A DNA stretch of 64,000 nucleotides from Selenomonas sp. oral taxon 920 (lineage in GTDB: Bacteria > Bacillota > Negativicutes > Selenomonadales > Selenomonadaceae), in NCBI RefSeq assembly GCF_001717585.1, contig NZ_CP017042.1, forward strand, positions 1,325,001-1,389,000, read 5' to 3'. Both the position numbers and the translations under genes were made by a program. Positions 1-8,721 of the stretch are shown here, one piece after another (the stretch's first letter is position 1; every line of letters starts with the position of its first letter). A model generated the notes under the pieces. It was given only the letters and a program-made list of their open reading frames with translations, searched no databases and had not been told where the DNA came from.

Positions 1-740
1 CTTTCCGAAGTATGGGATTCCCCTGTAACAGAGTCTCTTGACGTTGTTTTAGTTTTCTCCATCCAAGGCTCAAGATTGCTGCCGTCGAAGAACACATATC
101 GGTCTGTGCTGACATGGCTTCCGTCTCCCCCATGCTCTGATACAGAGTGCCATATCATCACTTTGAATTTTCCCGTTTTATCCACCCGTCCACCTACTGT
201 TTGGCAGCTATAGAGGTCAGTAGGACCGGATACAGCGGGAGGACCAAACATCGGCACAAGATCGTAGGCGGCGATGACCTCTCCGTTGCATTTGACAGAG
301 AGAATACTGTCACGCTGATCTGCCCCGATGAGCGGGAACACGAGGACATTCACTGCTTCGAGGGTATAGAGATTTCCCCGCTCATCCATTTCGGCATCGA
401 GCATTCCATAGCCCGAGACATACGCGAAGTAGCGACTGCTGTTGACCATCCATATGTCCTCTTTGGAAAAGCCCAGCGGATGAATCTTTCCTTTTGCATA
501 GTACGAATGGAGCATCTGGTTTTTTTGATCCTTCCACTTTATTTGGAGGAGAGGTATGCCGGAGAGGACATTCGTCGGAACATAGCTGCTGTCTCCTTCG
601 GATTCATGCCCATAGACGCAGCGACCGTCCGTCCAGATCCACTCTCCTTCTCGAACGGATCGGTTTCCAATGCAGGTAAGCCATGCGCCATTCGCAAGCA
701 CCCGATTCCCACTCACAGCTTTCACTCTCGCCCTGTGCAT
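1..740 (-). CDS. Phage tail-tip/fibre protein (3' end cut by window edge)
   Basis: The first 246 codons of the gene whose complete version lies at 47,122-48,195. The frame is open from the ATG at 740 to the window edge. The start is supported by GGGAGCG about 8 nt upstream and by the conserved N-terminus MHRARVKAV. It is the last tail gene before the holin, a position usual for tail-fibre or tip proteins. No named domain is recognised; a structural virion role is inferred from position and from conservation between the two prophages. Confidence 0.7.
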   Translation of the reverse strand, partial: MHRARVKAVSGNRVLANGAWLTCIGNRSVREGEWIWTDGRCVYGHESEGDSSYVPTNVLSGIPLLQIKWKDQKNQMLHSYYAKGKIHPLGFSKEDIWMVNSSRYFAYVSGYGMLDAEMDERGNLYTLEAVNVLVFPLIGADQRDSILSVKCNGEVIAAYDLVPMFGPPAVSGPTDLYSCQTVGGRVDKTGKFKVMIWHSVSEHGGDGSHVSTDRYVFFDGSNLEPWMEKTKTTSRDSVTGESHTSE

Positions 741-744
741 AAGC

Positions 745-975
745 TCACGCTCCCACGATAACGGCAGTGCCGCCCTTTGAAATCTGTACCCACACCAAAC
801 TGCCGTCTGACGTATTGCAGTCCACTGCCGCACGAAATGGATAGGATCGCTCGCCGATATGAACACGCCCATTCTGAATCCTTCCGCGCTGTGCCTTGAA
901 CTCATCCATCTGCGCGTGCTTTATTCCCGCTCGAATGGCCGCCGCAAGCCCCATAACGCCGTGTATCAAAACCAC
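745..975 (-). CDS. Small phage tail-region protein
   Basis: 76-residue protein between two large tail genes. It starts at a GTG overlapping the end of the upstream gene (stop at 966-968), which suggests translational coupling; an internal ATG seven codons in is an alternative. The middle of the protein (GRVHIGERSYPFRAAVDC) resembles short domains that tie to tail-tip proteins, but I cannot name a family. The ortholog at 48,200-48,430 is well conserved, including the C-terminus, which supports a real gene. Confidence 0.75.
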   Translation of the reverse strand: MVLIHGVMGLAAAIRAGIKHAQMDEFKAQRGRIQNGRVHIGERSYPFRAAVDCNTSDGSLVWVQISKGGTAVIVGA

Positions 976-2654
976 CTCACCATCTTGATTGTCTGCCGCA
1001 AAAGACGCGGCGTGAGTTCCACCGTATTGGACTGAAGGAAATACTCGTACCCCTCGAAGCGGATGCGCTCGGTGAAATCAACGATGTGGTCAATGTCGGG
1101 AACGCCGTTTTGAATCCGTGCGCGAATTTCCACCGTAACTGTTTCCTGCGTTTTGCGGTTGAGCCACTCTATTTCTCGTGTCAAGGCACGCAGATAGTCC
1201 GTACCCACAACGGGAAACTCGGTGTCGATGAGGGAAGAATACGGAAGCGCATCGTCACTCGCGTAACTTGCACCAAGGCTGAGATTCGACTGCTCGACGG
1301 TGAACTGGCTTGCCTTGCCGCCGGGCTTTCCCTGCGACAAACTGCTCCCCTCCAATACGCCATCGACGTAAACCGTGGTTGCATACCAGCCATAGCCGAG
1401 CGGCGCGTGGTAGGTGATGCGCTCCGTTCCCTTCTCGTTGCTCCAATCCTCCCAGTCATATTCCGTATGCTTTTTCCCGTCATTGACCGCCTCTGTGGTA
1501 CGCTCCCATTCCTTGAAGAGATACACGTCACGCCCCGTAGTGGCGTATGCGTAATCCGTGCGGCTTGTGGATCCGTCCACATTATGCGTGCGCTTCTCCG
1601 CGAGATACTCCCCATCGTAGGTATAGGTGCTGTAGCCGTTCTCATTCGTCTCACGGACGAGAAAGCCGTTGGAGTAAGTGCGGCTGATCTCTTTGAAGGA
1701 AATCGTGCCGGTGAAGGGAACGGGTACAGTGTCCTCCTCGTTGTGCGCCCCGGTGGAATCGTTGTGTGAGCTGTGCCAGACAGAACGCAGAAGTTTCCGC
1801 TCGATGGTCGGCTGTGCGTGCGGCCAGTTCGTAATGTCAATGACGGATTCCTCCATGCCGCGCTGAATGATATGGAGCGTATCTCCTCGAATAAAGACGT
1901 TGATCTGCCGCTGCGGCAGTTTCGCTGTCCAGCCGAAGATCGCGGAGATGAAGTCATGGTAGGTCATTCCGCTGCCCTCAAAGTTCTGGGATGGTGTGAA
2001 ATCATCGGTCAGATGATGAAGCCGAAGCCCGAGTGCCGATGCAATTTCTGCCGTATAGCGCGACACCTTTGCCCGTTCGACGTAGATATGGATGGGTGTG
2101 TAGAGCAACACATCCCTGCTATACGTTCCCTTGACAGACTGCACAATGCCGCGCTGACTGGTTTCCTCCACGAGAAAGCGAAAGGCATAGTCCATCACCC
2201 TCCCTTCTACACACGCGCCGACAGACAGCGGTTGAACGGTTTCAAGTTGGATGTTGTCGGAAAGAGAGAGTTCCCCAAGCGTCACAGAGAACGAGCGAAT
2301 GCCACGGTTTTTGAAGTCTGCGTAGGTAAGCGTGTGGGGAATCTCAATCCTAGTATCTGCAAGAATCCGCGACTGCCTAATGAGTCTGCGCTTCGTATCT
2401 CCAAGAGCCATATCGCAGCGACCGATGCGTCGCTGTGTGTCGCTCGTTACCGTAATTTTCTTGACGATCCGAATATCGCGCAGGGTATCTGTACGCATGG
2501 CGATGGATGTGTTGAGACTGCGCGACGTATCTCCGCGCACCTTCACAGATTGTCGAAAAACGGGAATCACCGTGGCGTATATGAGCGATTTTAGATGAAT
2601 GCGCCCGAACGGCAGCCACGCAATGCAGACATGGGGTTTCAGCTTGATGCTCAT
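966..2654 (-). CDS. Phage tail protein, 562 aa (baseplate/tip)
   Basis: Large structural protein encoded after the tape measure, so probably part of the tail tip or baseplate. The ATG at 2654 is preferred over an ATG five codons upstream because GGAGAG precedes it and it overlaps the previous stop as ATGA. The C-terminal half is rich in short beta-type repeats with tyrosine and threonine (YTYDGEYLAEKRTHN, TDYAYATTG), reminiscent of RHS/YD-like strands; the N-terminal half is charged. The ortholog at 48,421-50,112 is highly similar throughout. Confidence 0.8.
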   Translation of the reverse strand: MSIKLKPHVCIAWLPFGRIHLKSLIYATVIPVFRQSVKVRGDTSRSLNTSIAMRTDTLRDIRIVKKITVTSDTQRRIGRCDMALGDTKRRLIRQSRILADTRIEIPHTLTYADFKNRGIRSFSVTLGELSLSDNIQLETVQPLSVGACVEGRVMDYAFRFLVEETSQRGIVQSVKGTYSRDVLLYTPIHIYVERAKVSRYTAEIASALGLRLHHLTDDFTPSQNFEGSGMTYHDFISAIFGWTAKLPQRQINVFIRGDTLHIIQRGMEESVIDITNWPHAQPTIERKLLRSVWHSSHNDSTGAHNEEDTVPVPFTGTISFKEISRTYSNGFLVRETNENGYSTYTYDGEYLAEKRTHNVDGSTSRTDYAYATTGRDVYLFKEWERTTEAVNDGKKHTEYDWEDWSNEKGTERITYHAPLGYGWYATTVYVDGVLEGSSLSQGKPGGKASQFTVEQSNLSLGASYASDDALPYSSLIDTEFPVVGTDYLRALTREIEWLNRKTQETVTVEIRARIQNGVPDIDHIVDFTERIRFEGYEYFLQSNTVELTPRLLRQTIKMVRWF

Positions 2655-3559
2655 GTCCCCGCTCTCCATCCGAACTGCTGTCCCGTGAGTTCTGCAATCG
2701 TCATAGAGGCGGATCGTGCGTCCATGACAACGGAAGTCGGATTCTGCTCTACAATGTGCCTTCCGTATTCCGTGATATTCCCGCCGCTCTTTTCAATCGC
2801 CGTCAAAGCACACAGCCCTTCTGCCGTGCGATAGGCAGGATTCCCGATGAGGGAAATCCCCGTCACACGCGAGTCTGTGCCATACTTCGCGGACAGGGCG
2901 GCAACATCGACAGATTGCAGAATCTCCTGATTCGCAGCCGTCGCCTCATAACTCCCGTCCCCACAGTCGGTCATATTTGTTTGCGTTTCCTTGACAGGAA
3001 GCGTAATGACCTGTTCCCTCGGGCTGATTTCCTCATCTGAGAGGATGAGATTTGAGATAAGAATATCGTCATTATTCGTGAGAATGGCGATAGTTTTTGC
3101 ATCCGAGTTCGTGAGATAGCCAACATACGCATTCGACATATTGCAAACCTCACGTTCGTCTATCAAGGCATGAAAAACACCGTTACCGTTCTCTCCCGGC
3201 TTGATGTGAAACCACACACTACAGATTTCTTTGACACGAACAGCATCGCCTACGGCAAGCATCTCGTTGTTGTTGCTCCCACGAATCTTCCATGTGCTCC
3301 AGAATTTCTCTGCTTCAATAATTTTGTAGCCGCCGATTGCAAATGAAAGTTTAGCATTGCCCCCTTGTTCTGTGTCCTTGATGTACATATCAAATCTGCC
3401 GTAAAGCTCCGGCGGCACTTCGGAAAGGTTGAGTCCCTTGTAATAGGTCGGCTGCCAGAAGGATACGCCTGTTTTACTGTACTGCTCCCCGATGACCGTT
3501 GCACCGTCTTTGACCGAAAGCAGCTCCGCATAGCCCGGATTGATATATTTGAACGCCAT
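2651..3559 (-). CDS. Phage tail protein with variable central domain (candidate receptor-binding)
   Basis: 302-residue tail protein beginning MAFKYINPGYAEL, with GAGGAGG upstream of the ATG. The first 40 and last 120 residues almost match the ortholog at 50,109-51,026. The central part (about 40-165) differs strongly yet keeps an anchor pattern (WFHIK, DDILISNLI) that fits a beta-sandwich, laminin-G or lectin-like domain. Conserved ends around a divergent core suggest a target-binding module fixed to a conserved tail-tip scaffold. This function is inferred, not shown by a known motif. Confidence 0.7.
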   Translation of the reverse strand: MAFKYINPGYAELLSVKDGATVIGEQYSKTGVSFWQPTYYKGLNLSEVPPELYGRFDMYIKDTEQGGNAKLSFAIGGYKIIEAEKFWSTWKIRGSNNNEMLAVGDAVRVKEICSVWFHIKPGENGNGVFHALIDEREVCNMSNAYVGYLTNSDAKTIAILTNNDDILISNLILSDEEISPREQVITLPVKETQTNMTDCGDGSYEATAANQEILQSVDVAALSAKYGTDSRVTGISLIGNPAYRTAEGLCALTAIEKSGGNITEYGRHIVEQNPTSVVMDARSASMTIAELTGQQFGWRAGT

Positions 3560-3569
3560 ACGAACCTCC

Positions 3570-3983
3570 TCAATTCGACACAAGTAGCCCCTCTGCCTGA
3601 ATGTCCACGCTCGTATCCTGTTGCGGTTTTTCGTCTGCTGTGCTGACTGCCTTGACCCAGAATACGGTATTCGTGTCGCGGACGTTCTGCAGCGAAATAA
3701 CATCCTTCCATTCGGCAGAATCCAACACCGTTTCAGCAGTGTATTTGTTATCTAGTGCCACTTTCCACTTGTCCGCATGCTCGCCAATGAACTTGACCGT
3801 AAGTGTTCCGTCAATATGGAAGCCGTTCTCGCAGCGCACAGCGCACTTGACGGCTTTCTGCTCGCCCTTGCCCGCATCGAGCAGGATGGAGATAGGCGCG
3901 AGTTCCGTCCCTGAGCTGACCTCCGTTCCGTCCTTACCGCCCTCGGTCGGATTGTTCATATAGATATGCAGCAGTTCTGCCAT
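3570..3983 (-). CDS. Phage tail-region structural protein, 137 aa
   Basis: Short protein starting MAELLHIYMNN, with GGAGGGTG upstream. It contains no membrane segment or known catalytic motif. It lies between the post-tape-measure protein and the variable tail protein, with only a few bases between genes. The ortholog at 51,037-51,450 is conserved along its whole length. A minor tail or baseplate role is likely; no family is recognised. Confidence 0.75.
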   Translation of the reverse strand: MAELLHIYMNNPTEGGKDGTEVSSGTELAPISILLDAGKGEQKAVKCAVRCENGFHIDGTLTVKFIGEHADKWKVALDNKYTAETVLDSAEWKDVISLQNVRDTNTVFWVKAVSTADEKPQQDTSVDIQAEGLLVSN

Positions 3984-3985
3984 TT

Positions 3986-4327
3986 TCACACCCTCCAAAA
4001 TTCCAGTGAAACCTTATAGACCTTCGGGAAATGCGCCATATACTCGTAGGACTTCACCACAACACGCATCGAGGGCAGGACGCTCCCGCTCTCGTCCGTT
4101 ACGGACACCCTTGCCCGGCTATCCCAATATGCCTTGATTTTCTCCCAGTCAGCGGCAGTTACAACAACGGTGCAAGAGATACGGTCTCCCTCTGCAATAT
4201 GCCCGAAATCCTGCACGACCACACCGCCGACGATCTCCAAGAGCTGCTGACGGTCATCAGGAACGATCTGCCAGTTCTCGACACTCAGTGTTTTAACCTC
4301 ACCAATGTGAATATGAATTGGAATCAC
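3986..4327 (-). CDS. Phage tail protein, 113 aa
   Basis: Protein beginning (V/M)IPIHIHIGE from a GTG that overlaps the last 29 bases of the tape-measure gene. The same start is forced in prophage 2 because an in-frame TAG lies just upstream there. The C-terminus (FPKVYKVSLEFWRV) resembles small beta-rich tail proteins encoded directly after the tape measure. It probably caps or connects the tail tip. Function is inferred from position only. Confidence 0.72.
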   Translation of the reverse strand: MIPIHIHIGEVKTLSVENWQIVPDDRQQLLEIVGGVVVQDFGHIAEGDRISCTVVVTAADWEKIKAYWDSRARVSVTDESGSVLPSMRVVVKSYEYMAHFPKVYKVSLEFWRV

Positions 4328-6851
4328 CTCCAAGGGCATTTTCAACGGCAGGACGGATGCGGTCGGCGACATGATCGGCAAGCATACGCATTCCCTCGTT
4401 GTCCTCCGTGACGGCGTTCTCGATTTGCACCTGTATGTGAATCTGCCGATTGTCCGTCATGGATGGCGCGGACTGCGCAGTATTTGGGGAGGACGGGATA
4501 TTTTGTCTCCCTCCCTGCACAATTTGTGCCTGTTGTCCAAGCCCTGCCATCATCTGTGCATACGAGAACTCCTGCCCATTGACACGGATGCGGGAACTGT
4601 CTTCACGCTTCTCGGGAGCAAAATTCGGCAGGAGGTTTTCCATCGCCCATTTCCGTCCCGATTGGAACTGCTGCAAGAGTTCCGGTGTCAGCCCCAAGTC
4701 CTCCGCTGTGAACTTATTCTTCTTGCGAAGGTACTCCATCAACCCAACTTGCCCGGATTTCTTGAACACCTGCAGTTCCTCTTTCTGGGAGCGGAGGACT
4801 TCCAGAGCGGCGTTGCGTTTGGCATCTAGCTTCTGCTTCTCCGCCCAGCGCGTCGCTTCGACCTCGTCCAGTCCCTTCTGTACCCACGCTTCTTTCTCAC
4901 GCTCAATCTCCGCAAGGCGATTCTCAAGTTCGGTCTTCCAGATGGAGTCAATGTTTGACGCGACATCCCGCTCCCACTGCTCCATCACACGCGCCTTGCT
5001 CTCACTGAGCCACGCCTGTGTCTGCACCTCATCCAAGCCCTTCTGCCGAAAGGCATCGGCTTCACGGGCGATGGAATCCAGTTTGTTTTGGAGGTCAGTC
5101 TTGTAAAGCGCGTTCGCCTTATCCACAACGTCGCGCTGAAAGTCGGCGTAGATTTTCGCTTCCTTTGCCAGACGATATTCGTCGATGAGGTGCGGATCGG
5201 CACCCTTCTGGAAAAACTGGAAGGATTCACGATTCAATGCATGAAGGCTGTTCTGGATGTCCGTATGTGTCAGTGTATATAGGCTGTCCGTCAGTTGTTC
5301 GGTCGCCTTTGCGGATTCACTGACGGTTTTTGCGGCATCCTTCTCAGCCGCTGCACGGATTTGTGCCGCTTTGGCATTCTGCTCCTGTGCCTTGGCATTC
5401 TTTTCTGCCTCTGCACGCGCCTGCTCCTCTGCCGCAGCCTTCTCTTTGGCAATCTTCTGCTGTTCCAGATATTGTTTGTACTCATCGCCGTAAATAGCGT
5501 CAAGAACCGTACCGCCAAGAAAGGGGATCGCAATCAGCGGAGATGCCACGGGGTGATTCTTTACGAGCCACGAATTTGCCTCGGCGTGTTCATTGACCTT
5601 ATGAATCTGTTCGCCCACAAAGCCCGCAAGCTCTGCAACGGTCTTGAGTGCTTCACCCCAACCAAGGACGGCATCCTTGATCTCGTCCTTGTTGTCGCTA
5701 ATTGTCTCGATGAACGTCTGGAAACCATCGTTGATCTCAGGCATCAGCTCTTCGGCGGCAGGAAGGAGAGCCGCGCCGAGGGCAAGTTTCAGCTGTCCCG
5801 CTTCCATCTCCATTTCGCGCCATTTGAGATACGTCTCGTGCGCCTGTTCTGGGTCGAGCAGTCCCGTAGTCTTTACACGTGAGGAAATGGTCATCAGATC
5901 GTCATACTGTTCAAGAATCGGAATGAGTGCCGCGCCACGCGCACCGAGGACTTCGGCGGTATACGCTTCCTCCATTCCTGCTTCGCTTGCTGTCTTGTAG
6001 CCCTTGGCAAGCTGCGCCAGCTGCTCATTGAGCGGCAGGAGATTGCCCTGCTGATCTTTGAGCGCAATACCAAAACGCGAGAGTGCGCGTGTGGTATCGT
6101 TACCCGAATTTCCCGCAGCGGATACCTGTTTGTCAAGACGAGCGATCAGAGGTATGACGCTCTTGATGTCCGTATCCGCAAGCTGAAACACTCGATTGAG
6201 TGTCGCCGCCTCACCTGCCGAGACGTGAAGCCGCTGTGTGAGTTTGTAGACGTTCTCGCCCGCAAGCATTGCGTCCTTGGTAATGTTGAACAGTCCTGCG
6301 CCGGTTGCTGCAACAGCCATAACGGCAGCCATCTTTGTCGAGAGAACATTGAATCCACTCGTTAGGTTTTTGACACCCGCCTGTGCCGCCGTCATTCCCG
6401 AGGCGATGCGCCCGCCGAGCGTGCCGGAAAGCACTGCGCTCTCCTTGAGGCGGTTATTCAGTTTTCGCACCTCTGCTTCGGTCTGCGCGACGGTTCGTTG
6501 CTGACGCAGAAGATTGCTCTCGGCACGCCGATAGGACGCACTATCCGCGCCGTCATTCTTCTTTGCGGATTGGAGGACAGCGGCAAGAATCTGTTCCTTC
6601 TGCCGCTGAATATCCAGTTCGCGATTGATTGCCTGATGGCGTACCTTGATCTTGTCTAGCTCCGTACCCACGCCGTCAAGTTTGGCGAGGTCGGCATCGA
6701 GTTTCAGGTGAATGTTGTTTGCCTTGCTGTTCAGCCGCGCGATGGAATCCGAGACAGTCTTGCCCGCCGTATCGAAATCCAGCTGCAGCTGTGCGATGTT
6801 GAGACCGATGTCGAGATAGAGTTCGTCGATCTTCTGTCCCCGTTTTGCCAC
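4299..6851 (-). CDS. Phage tail tape measure protein
   Basis: 850 residues; sets tail length and travels in the tail tube. The N-terminal 150 residues are heptad-rich, with many K, Q, E and L. A hydrophobic Ala/Gly/Val-rich stretch follows (about 160-185, containing MAAVMAVAATGAGLF). A second long coiled coil runs from about 460 to 720 (KEKAAAEEQARAEAEKNAK). The start at 6851 follows GGAGGGGATAGGGTGG. It lies directly after the tail assembly chaperone, as expected. The ortholog at 51,766-54,306 is four residues shorter. Confidence 0.95.
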   Translation of the reverse strand: MAKRGQKIDELYLDIGLNIAQLQLDFDTAGKTVSDSIARLNSKANNIHLKLDADLAKLDGVGTELDKIKVRHQAINRELDIQRQKEQILAAVLQSAKKNDGADSASYRRAESNLLRQQRTVAQTEAEVRKLNNRLKESAVLSGTLGGRIASGMTAAQAGVKNLTSGFNVLSTKMAAVMAVAATGAGLFNITKDAMLAGENVYKLTQRLHVSAGEAATLNRVFQLADTDIKSVIPLIARLDKQVSAAGNSGNDTTRALSRFGIALKDQQGNLLPLNEQLAQLAKGYKTASEAGMEEAYTAEVLGARGAALIPILEQYDDLMTISSRVKTTGLLDPEQAHETYLKWREMEMEAGQLKLALGAALLPAAEELMPEINDGFQTFIETISDNKDEIKDAVLGWGEALKTVAELAGFVGEQIHKVNEHAEANSWLVKNHPVASPLIAIPFLGGTVLDAIYGDEYKQYLEQQKIAKEKAAAEEQARAEAEKNAKAQEQNAKAAQIRAAAEKDAAKTVSESAKATEQLTDSLYTLTHTDIQNSLHALNRESFQFFQKGADPHLIDEYRLAKEAKIYADFQRDVVDKANALYKTDLQNKLDSIAREADAFRQKGLDEVQTQAWLSESKARVMEQWERDVASNIDSIWKTELENRLAEIEREKEAWVQKGLDEVEATRWAEKQKLDAKRNAALEVLRSQKEELQVFKKSGQVGLMEYLRKKNKFTAEDLGLTPELLQQFQSGRKWAMENLLPNFAPEKREDSSRIRVNGQEFSYAQMMAGLGQQAQIVQGGRQNIPSSPNTAQSAPSMTDNRQIHIQVQIENAVTEDNEGMRMLADHVADRIRPAVENALGGDSNSYSHW

Positions 6852-6863
6852 CCTATCCCCTCC

Positions 6864-7067
6864 CTACATCACGTCATCAATAAATCGCTCGGACAATCTT
6901 TCTTCGCAGATCGCCGTTACAACAAGCTGATTGAGCAAAAACGTAATCTCATGTGAATCAATCTCGTACATCGTCCACCCATATGCGGACTGCAGCCGCT
7001 CGTAGTAACGCAGTAGATTCTGGTACGGAGAAAGAACTACGCCTCTTTCCCCATCTCCTCGTTTGGG
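6864..7067 (-). CDS. Tail assembly chaperone, -1 frameshift extension (GT-like)
   Basis: This is not an independent gene. It is the continuation of the chaperone at 7037-7351 after a -1 ribosomal frameshift at the heptamer C CCA AAC (minus strand, 7067-7061). After slippage the frame reads PKRGDGERGVVLSPYQN and runs 60-odd residues to the stop at 6864. No ribosome-binding site serves it. The arrangement matches the lambda G/GT strategy, in which the longer product helps load the tape measure. The site and extension are conserved at 54,320-54,523. Confidence 0.8.
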   Translation of the reverse strand, partial: PKRGDGERGVVLSPYQNLLRYYERLQSAYGWTMYEIDSHEITFLLNQLVVTAICEERLSERFIDDVM

Positions 7068-7351
7068 AGGTTCACCAGTTTGGAAAACGTCAGTGACTGA
7101 ATCCATCGAAAGAGTGCACGAGTGAGCGGCACAATGTCCGCAACGTCTACATTCTCCTCCACGGATTCCCTTGTCACTTCCTCCCGTCCGAATCCAAGGA
7201 CGATCAGACGAACGTGCGCGTCCAGAAAATCTTCAAGGCTCAATCCTTCCTTGTCGGCATCAAAAAAGGCAAGGAACTCGCGCCACACCTTCATCTTCGG
7301 AGGATGCGGCGTAATCTCCCTGCCCGCAATATGCAGCATCGGTGTTTCCAT
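7037..7351 (-). CDS. Phage tail assembly chaperone (gpG-like)
   Basis: 104-residue acidic protein between the major tail protein and the tape measure, the canonical place for a tail chaperone. The ATG at 7351 follows GGGAGGTCACG. The core (MKVWREFLAFFDADKEGL) is helical. The zero-frame product ends 12 codons after the slippery heptamer. Assignment rests on gene order, size and the frameshift arrangement rather than a diagnostic motif. Confidence 0.85.
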   Translation of the reverse strand: METPMLHIAGREITPHPPKMKVWREFLAFFDADKEGLSLEDFLDAHVRLIVLGFGREEVTRESVEENVDVADIVPLTRALFRWIQSLTFSKLVNLPNEEMGKEA

Positions 7352-7362
7352 CGTGACCTCCC

Positions 7363-7962
7363 TCAGACCTGCTCGTACCACTTCGATCCTGTCTCTGCGG
7401 CAAATCCCGCCGCCTCTTCGTCCGCCTTGGCATAGGACAACCCGTCCGAGAGACGGTAAATTGCCTTTGCCGTCAGTGTCGGCGTGTCGAACTGGATGCT
7501 CTCCTGCTTCGAGTTGCCGGACTCCGAGGGTTCCGTGAATTGGACTTTGTAAAACTTGGTGAACCTCTTCTTCCCATTGCGCTTGTCCGACTGGAAGAGC
7601 ACAGCGAAGTACGATGCAACATCGTCCTTGCTTGCTTTCATCACGCCGTTCTCGATACTGTGCCCCAAAAGATAGGCTGTGTATTCCAAAGGAAGTGCGG
7701 CGGTATCGAAGGTCAGATCGTAGGATGCGGTATTGGATGCCGTATCCACGGGCTGCCCGTCGGCAAAAAGCTCCGCCTGATTCGTCTGCGGCTTGATGTC
7801 CACCTTGCGCAGAAGTTTCCCAAGGGGAATCGGCTTCTCGTAGGTCGCCGTACCGCCCGCCTCATCGGTGAGCATCTTGGCGATATGAAGTTTCTGGATG
7901 TTGATGAACTGCCCGCTTGTAAGATTCCCTGCGGGCTTTCCTGTTGGTGTTGGACTTGGCAT
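7363..7962 (-). CDS. Major tail tube protein
   Basis: 199-residue protein beginning MPSPTPTGKPAGN, one base after the DUF3168 stop. Size, beta-rich composition and place (between tail terminator and tail chaperone) fit the tube-forming tail protein of siphoviruses. The ATG at 7962 is preferred to an upstream in-frame ATG because it matches the start of the prophage 2 ortholog (54,819-55,418). The two copies are nearly identical in sequence. Confidence 0.88.
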   Translation of the reverse strand: MPSPTPTGKPAGNLTSGQFINIQKLHIAKMLTDEAGGTATYEKPIPLGKLLRKVDIKPQTNQAELFADGQPVDTASNTASYDLTFDTAALPLEYTAYLLGHSIENGVMKASKDDVASYFAVLFQSDKRNGKKRFTKFYKVQFTEPSESGNSKQESIQFDTPTLTAKAIYRLSDGLSYAKADEEAAGFAAETGSKWYEQV

Positions 7963-7963
7963 T

Positions 7964-8326
7964 TTATTCTCCCTCCATTGCTGTTCTGTAATCTGTAATT
8001 TCCACAAAAATATCTTTCTCGACAAGTTCCTGCGTCTGCGCCCGCACAAATCCGAGCGGCAAAAGCGTGTTCTGCACGGCTTTATGAATCTCCCGAAACC
8101 GTCCGTCCTTCGTCAGAATGTGGATACGCACTGTCACACGCCGTTCCAGTTCCGTGCCGTCTGCCGATAGTGCGGGAACATCCGAGATCACCGAATAGAC
8201 GATTATCGGATACGTCCCCGCATCAGGACTGCGCCCATGGTAGATGCTCTTCTTCCCATGTGCAAGAAGCTGAGACAGTGTTTTGGAGCGCACAAGTGCC
8301 TGATACACCATCCGCGCCGTGCTCAT
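7964..8326 (-). CDS. Tail completion/terminator protein, DUF3168 family
   Basis: 120-residue protein (MSTARMVYQALVRS) with the features of DUF3168/HK97 gp10-neighbour tail proteins: a central YPIIVYSVISD strand and an RVHILTKDG strand-turn. It overlaps the upstream gp10-like gene by four bases. It probably forms the ring that ends tail polymerisation and joins tail to head. The ortholog is at 55,420-55,782. Confidence 0.85.
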   Translation of the reverse strand: MSTARMVYQALVRSKTLSQLLAHGKKSIYHGRSPDAGTYPIIVYSVISDVPALSADGTELERRVTVRIHILTKDGRFREIHKAVQNTLLPLGFVRAQTQELVEKDIFVEITDYRTAMEGE

Positions 8327-8721
8327 TTCCCTCGCCTCCGTATCGCCGCTCGGACAGCATCAACGATGGCAGAACGGATACCGTCCTTCTTGGCATCGAG
8401 TGCAGGGTAGAGAAACGGTCGGTTGATCCTTGGGCTGAACTCAACGAGCACGCCGTAAAACACACCGTCACTGGATTCTGCATCCGCCGCAATCCTCCAA
8501 ACAGAGCCGTCCTTCCTGCGCAGCCGCTTGTGGATGGAATCCCGCAGTGCGCCTTTCACCACGCGCTTATCTGTTCCCGTATAGACGGGACAGCGGTTCT
8601 TTGCCTCTGCGACCACATCGTCCGCGCCATGCGCGAGGGCTTCCTTTGCCGCAGCCGTCGCCTCCGCGCCAAGCTCTGACAATATTTTCTCAGCAGAAAC
8701 GAAACCTCGGTATCTAGCCAT
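8323..8721 (-). CDS. HK97 gp10-like phage morphogenesis protein
   Basis: 132 residues with the family pattern: a helical N-terminus rich in Ala (ATAAAKEALAHGADDVVAEAK), a CPVYTGT turn leading to RDSIHKR, and a C-terminal FLYPALDAKKD helix. It acts at the head-tail junction. It overlaps both neighbouring genes by a few bases (ATGA-type coupling). The prophage 2 ortholog at 55,779-56,177 differs at only a few residues. Confidence 0.88.
   Translation of the reverse strand: MARYRGFVSAEKILSELGAEATAAAKEALAHGADDVVAEAKNRCPVYTGTDKRVVKGALRDSIHKRLRRKDGSVWRIAADAESSDGVFYGVLVEFSPRINRPFLYPALDAKKDGIRSAIVDAVRAAIRRRGK

Noticed and set aside
147-761. 204-codon plus-strand frame
   Set aside because: It lies antisense to the tail-fibre gene, has no ribosome-binding site, and is interrupted in the prophage 2 copy.
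7047-7056. GGGGAAAG as the tail chaperone slip site
   Set aside because: It contains the lambda-type heptamer but in the wrong phase; C CCA AAC just upstream is in the correct frame and conserved.
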